64,000 bases of DNA, taken from an uncultured Lachnospiraceae bacterium. Lineage in GTDB: Bacteria > Bacillota > Clostridia > Lachnospirales > Lachnospiraceae. Shown here one piece after another: positions 63,369 through 64,000 of this stretch. The notes beneath the pieces were generated by a model that was not told the origin of the DNA, did no database searches, and saw only the letters and a program-made list of their open reading frames with translations. Position 1 is the stretch's first letter, and every line of letters starts with the position of its first letter. Both the position numbers and the translations under genes were made by a program. The DNA is taken from assembly GCA_947625755.1 (NCBI GenBank), contig CANQPJ010000006.1, forward strand, positions 1-64,000. The letters are read 5' to 3'.

Positions 63369-64000
63369 TTATGCATTTAATGCCTGTTCTAAATCTGCAA
63401 TAATATCTTCTGCATCTTCAATTCCAACAGAAAATCGAATTAAATCCGGCTGTACACCTGCCTCCAGCAGCTGCTGATCCGTCATCTGTCTGTGCGTATG
63501 ACTTGCAGGATGAAGCACGCAAGACCTGGCATCTGCTACATGAGTTACAATCGCTACGAATTTTAAATTATCCATAAACTTAATCGATGCTTCTCTGCCG
63601 CCTTTAATTCCAAACGTTAATACACCGCATGTCCCATTCGGCATGTATTTTTGTGCCCTATCGTAATATTTATCTCCTTTTAAGCCCGGATAGTTCACCC
63701 ACGCCACTTTATCATTATTGGACAGCCATTTTGCAACTTTTAATGCATTTTCACAATGTCTTGGCATTCTCAGATGGAGCGTTTCCAAGCCTACATTCAA
63801 AAGAAATGCATTCATCGGTGATGGAATGGAGCCAAGGTCTCTCATAATCTGGGCTGTAGCCTTTGTAATATATCCTGCCTTACCAAAATCCTTGGCATAG
63901 ATTAATCCATGATAGGAATCATCCGGTTCCGTCAGACCAGGGAATTTTTCTTTATTTGCTTCCCAGTCAAAATTTCCACTATCCACAATTGCGCCACCGA
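63369..64000 (-). CDS. metY: O-acetylhomoserine aminocarboxypropyltransferase (MetY-like), 3' part
   Basis: The C-terminal 210 residues of a PLP-dependent Cys/Met metabolism enzyme; the gene begins beyond the right edge. It reads GGAIVDSGNFDWEANKEKFP, DSYHGLIYAKDFG, LMRDLGSIPSPMNAFLLNVGLETLHLRMPRHCENAL and ends RFSVGIEDAEDIIADLEQAL, the pattern of O-acetylhomoserine sulfhydrylases. The family makes homocysteine from O-acetylhomoserine and sulfide. The PLP lysine lies outside the window. Confidence 0.93.
   Translation of the reverse strand, partial: GGAIVDSGNFDWEANKEKFPGLTEPDDSYHGLIYAKDFGKAGYITKATAQIMRDLGSIPSPMNAFLLNVGLETLHLRMPRHCENALKVAKWLSNNDKVAWVNYPGLKGDKYYDRAQKYMPNGTCGVLTFGIKGGREASIKFMDNLKFVAIVTHVADARSCVLHPASHTHRQMTDQQLLEAGVQPDLIRFSVGIEDAEDIIADLEQALNA

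Overview
The window looks like chromosome from a low-GC, spore-forming Clostridia, most likely a Lachnospiraceae-type anaerobe. The grounds are the AT-rich base composition, the spoIIGA-sigE-sigG block behind ftsZ, a SpoVD-like and a second class B penicillin-binding protein next to each other, PrkC/PrpC, formate-tetrahydrofolate ligase, and strong Firmicute ribosome binding sites. The species cannot be named from the sequence alone.

Region 1 (1-18000, all genes on the minus strand) is a surface-polysaccharide locus: four membrane O-acyltransferases, a LicD phosphotransferase, two Wzx-type flippases, a CDP-glycerol glycerophosphotransferase-like protein, three GT4/GT2 glycosyltransferases, a pyruvyl transferase, a DUF6625-like protein, a polymerase-like membrane protein and a GT39-like membrane glycosyltransferase. 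Its striking property is a set of six in-gene poly-G tracts (7-9 G on the coding strand) sitting in very AT-rich DNA. They encode an Arg/Glu/Ile-Gly-Gly motif in four acyltransferases, LicD and the GT39-like protein. In this sequence four of these genes are in frame and two (LicD, one acyltransferase) are frameshifted exactly at the tract. This looks like a multi-gene slipped-strand phase-variation system that would vary the decoration of the cell-surface glycan.

Region 2 (18000-22020) is a scarred tandem duplication. It holds an intact fused aroD-aroK gene, an aroE remnant, a second frameshifted copy of the polymerase-like gene, an aroK 3' remnant, and the intact aroE. A perfect palindrome in the aroE remnant looks like a template-switch mutation.

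Region 3 (22120-38313, minus strand) is the division and cell-wall (dcw) cluster fused to sporulation control: lgt, mraZ, rsmH, ftsL, two class B PBPs, mraY, murD, ftsW/spoVE, divIB, ftsZ, spoIIGA, sigE, sigG, a YlmC/YmxH-type gene, nrdR and yqeG. murE, murF, murG and ftsA are not in this stretch. GTGGTGA repeats precede mraZ and two perfect Spo0A boxes precede spoIIGA, whose best-supported start is an unusual AUA codon.

Region 4 (38500-57175) is housekeeping: ychF (+), then on the minus strand rpe, rsgA, prkC, prpC, rlmN, rsmB, a YugP-type zinc peptidase, fmt, def, priA, folD, fhs, spoIIIE/ftsK and a ClpP-like tepA. Two gene borders (ychF/rpe and def/priA) carry nested palindromes with direct repeats that copy adjoining gene ends.

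Region 5 (57251-64000) has a 1362-residue secreted protein combining a beta-helix region, a FIVAR domain and a GH128-like catalytic domain, with a divergent AraC-family regulator, then a eukaryotic-type HisA and the 3' part of an O-acetylhomoserine sulfhydrylase-like gene that runs off the window. No tRNA, rRNA, CRISPR array or intact insertion sequence was seen.
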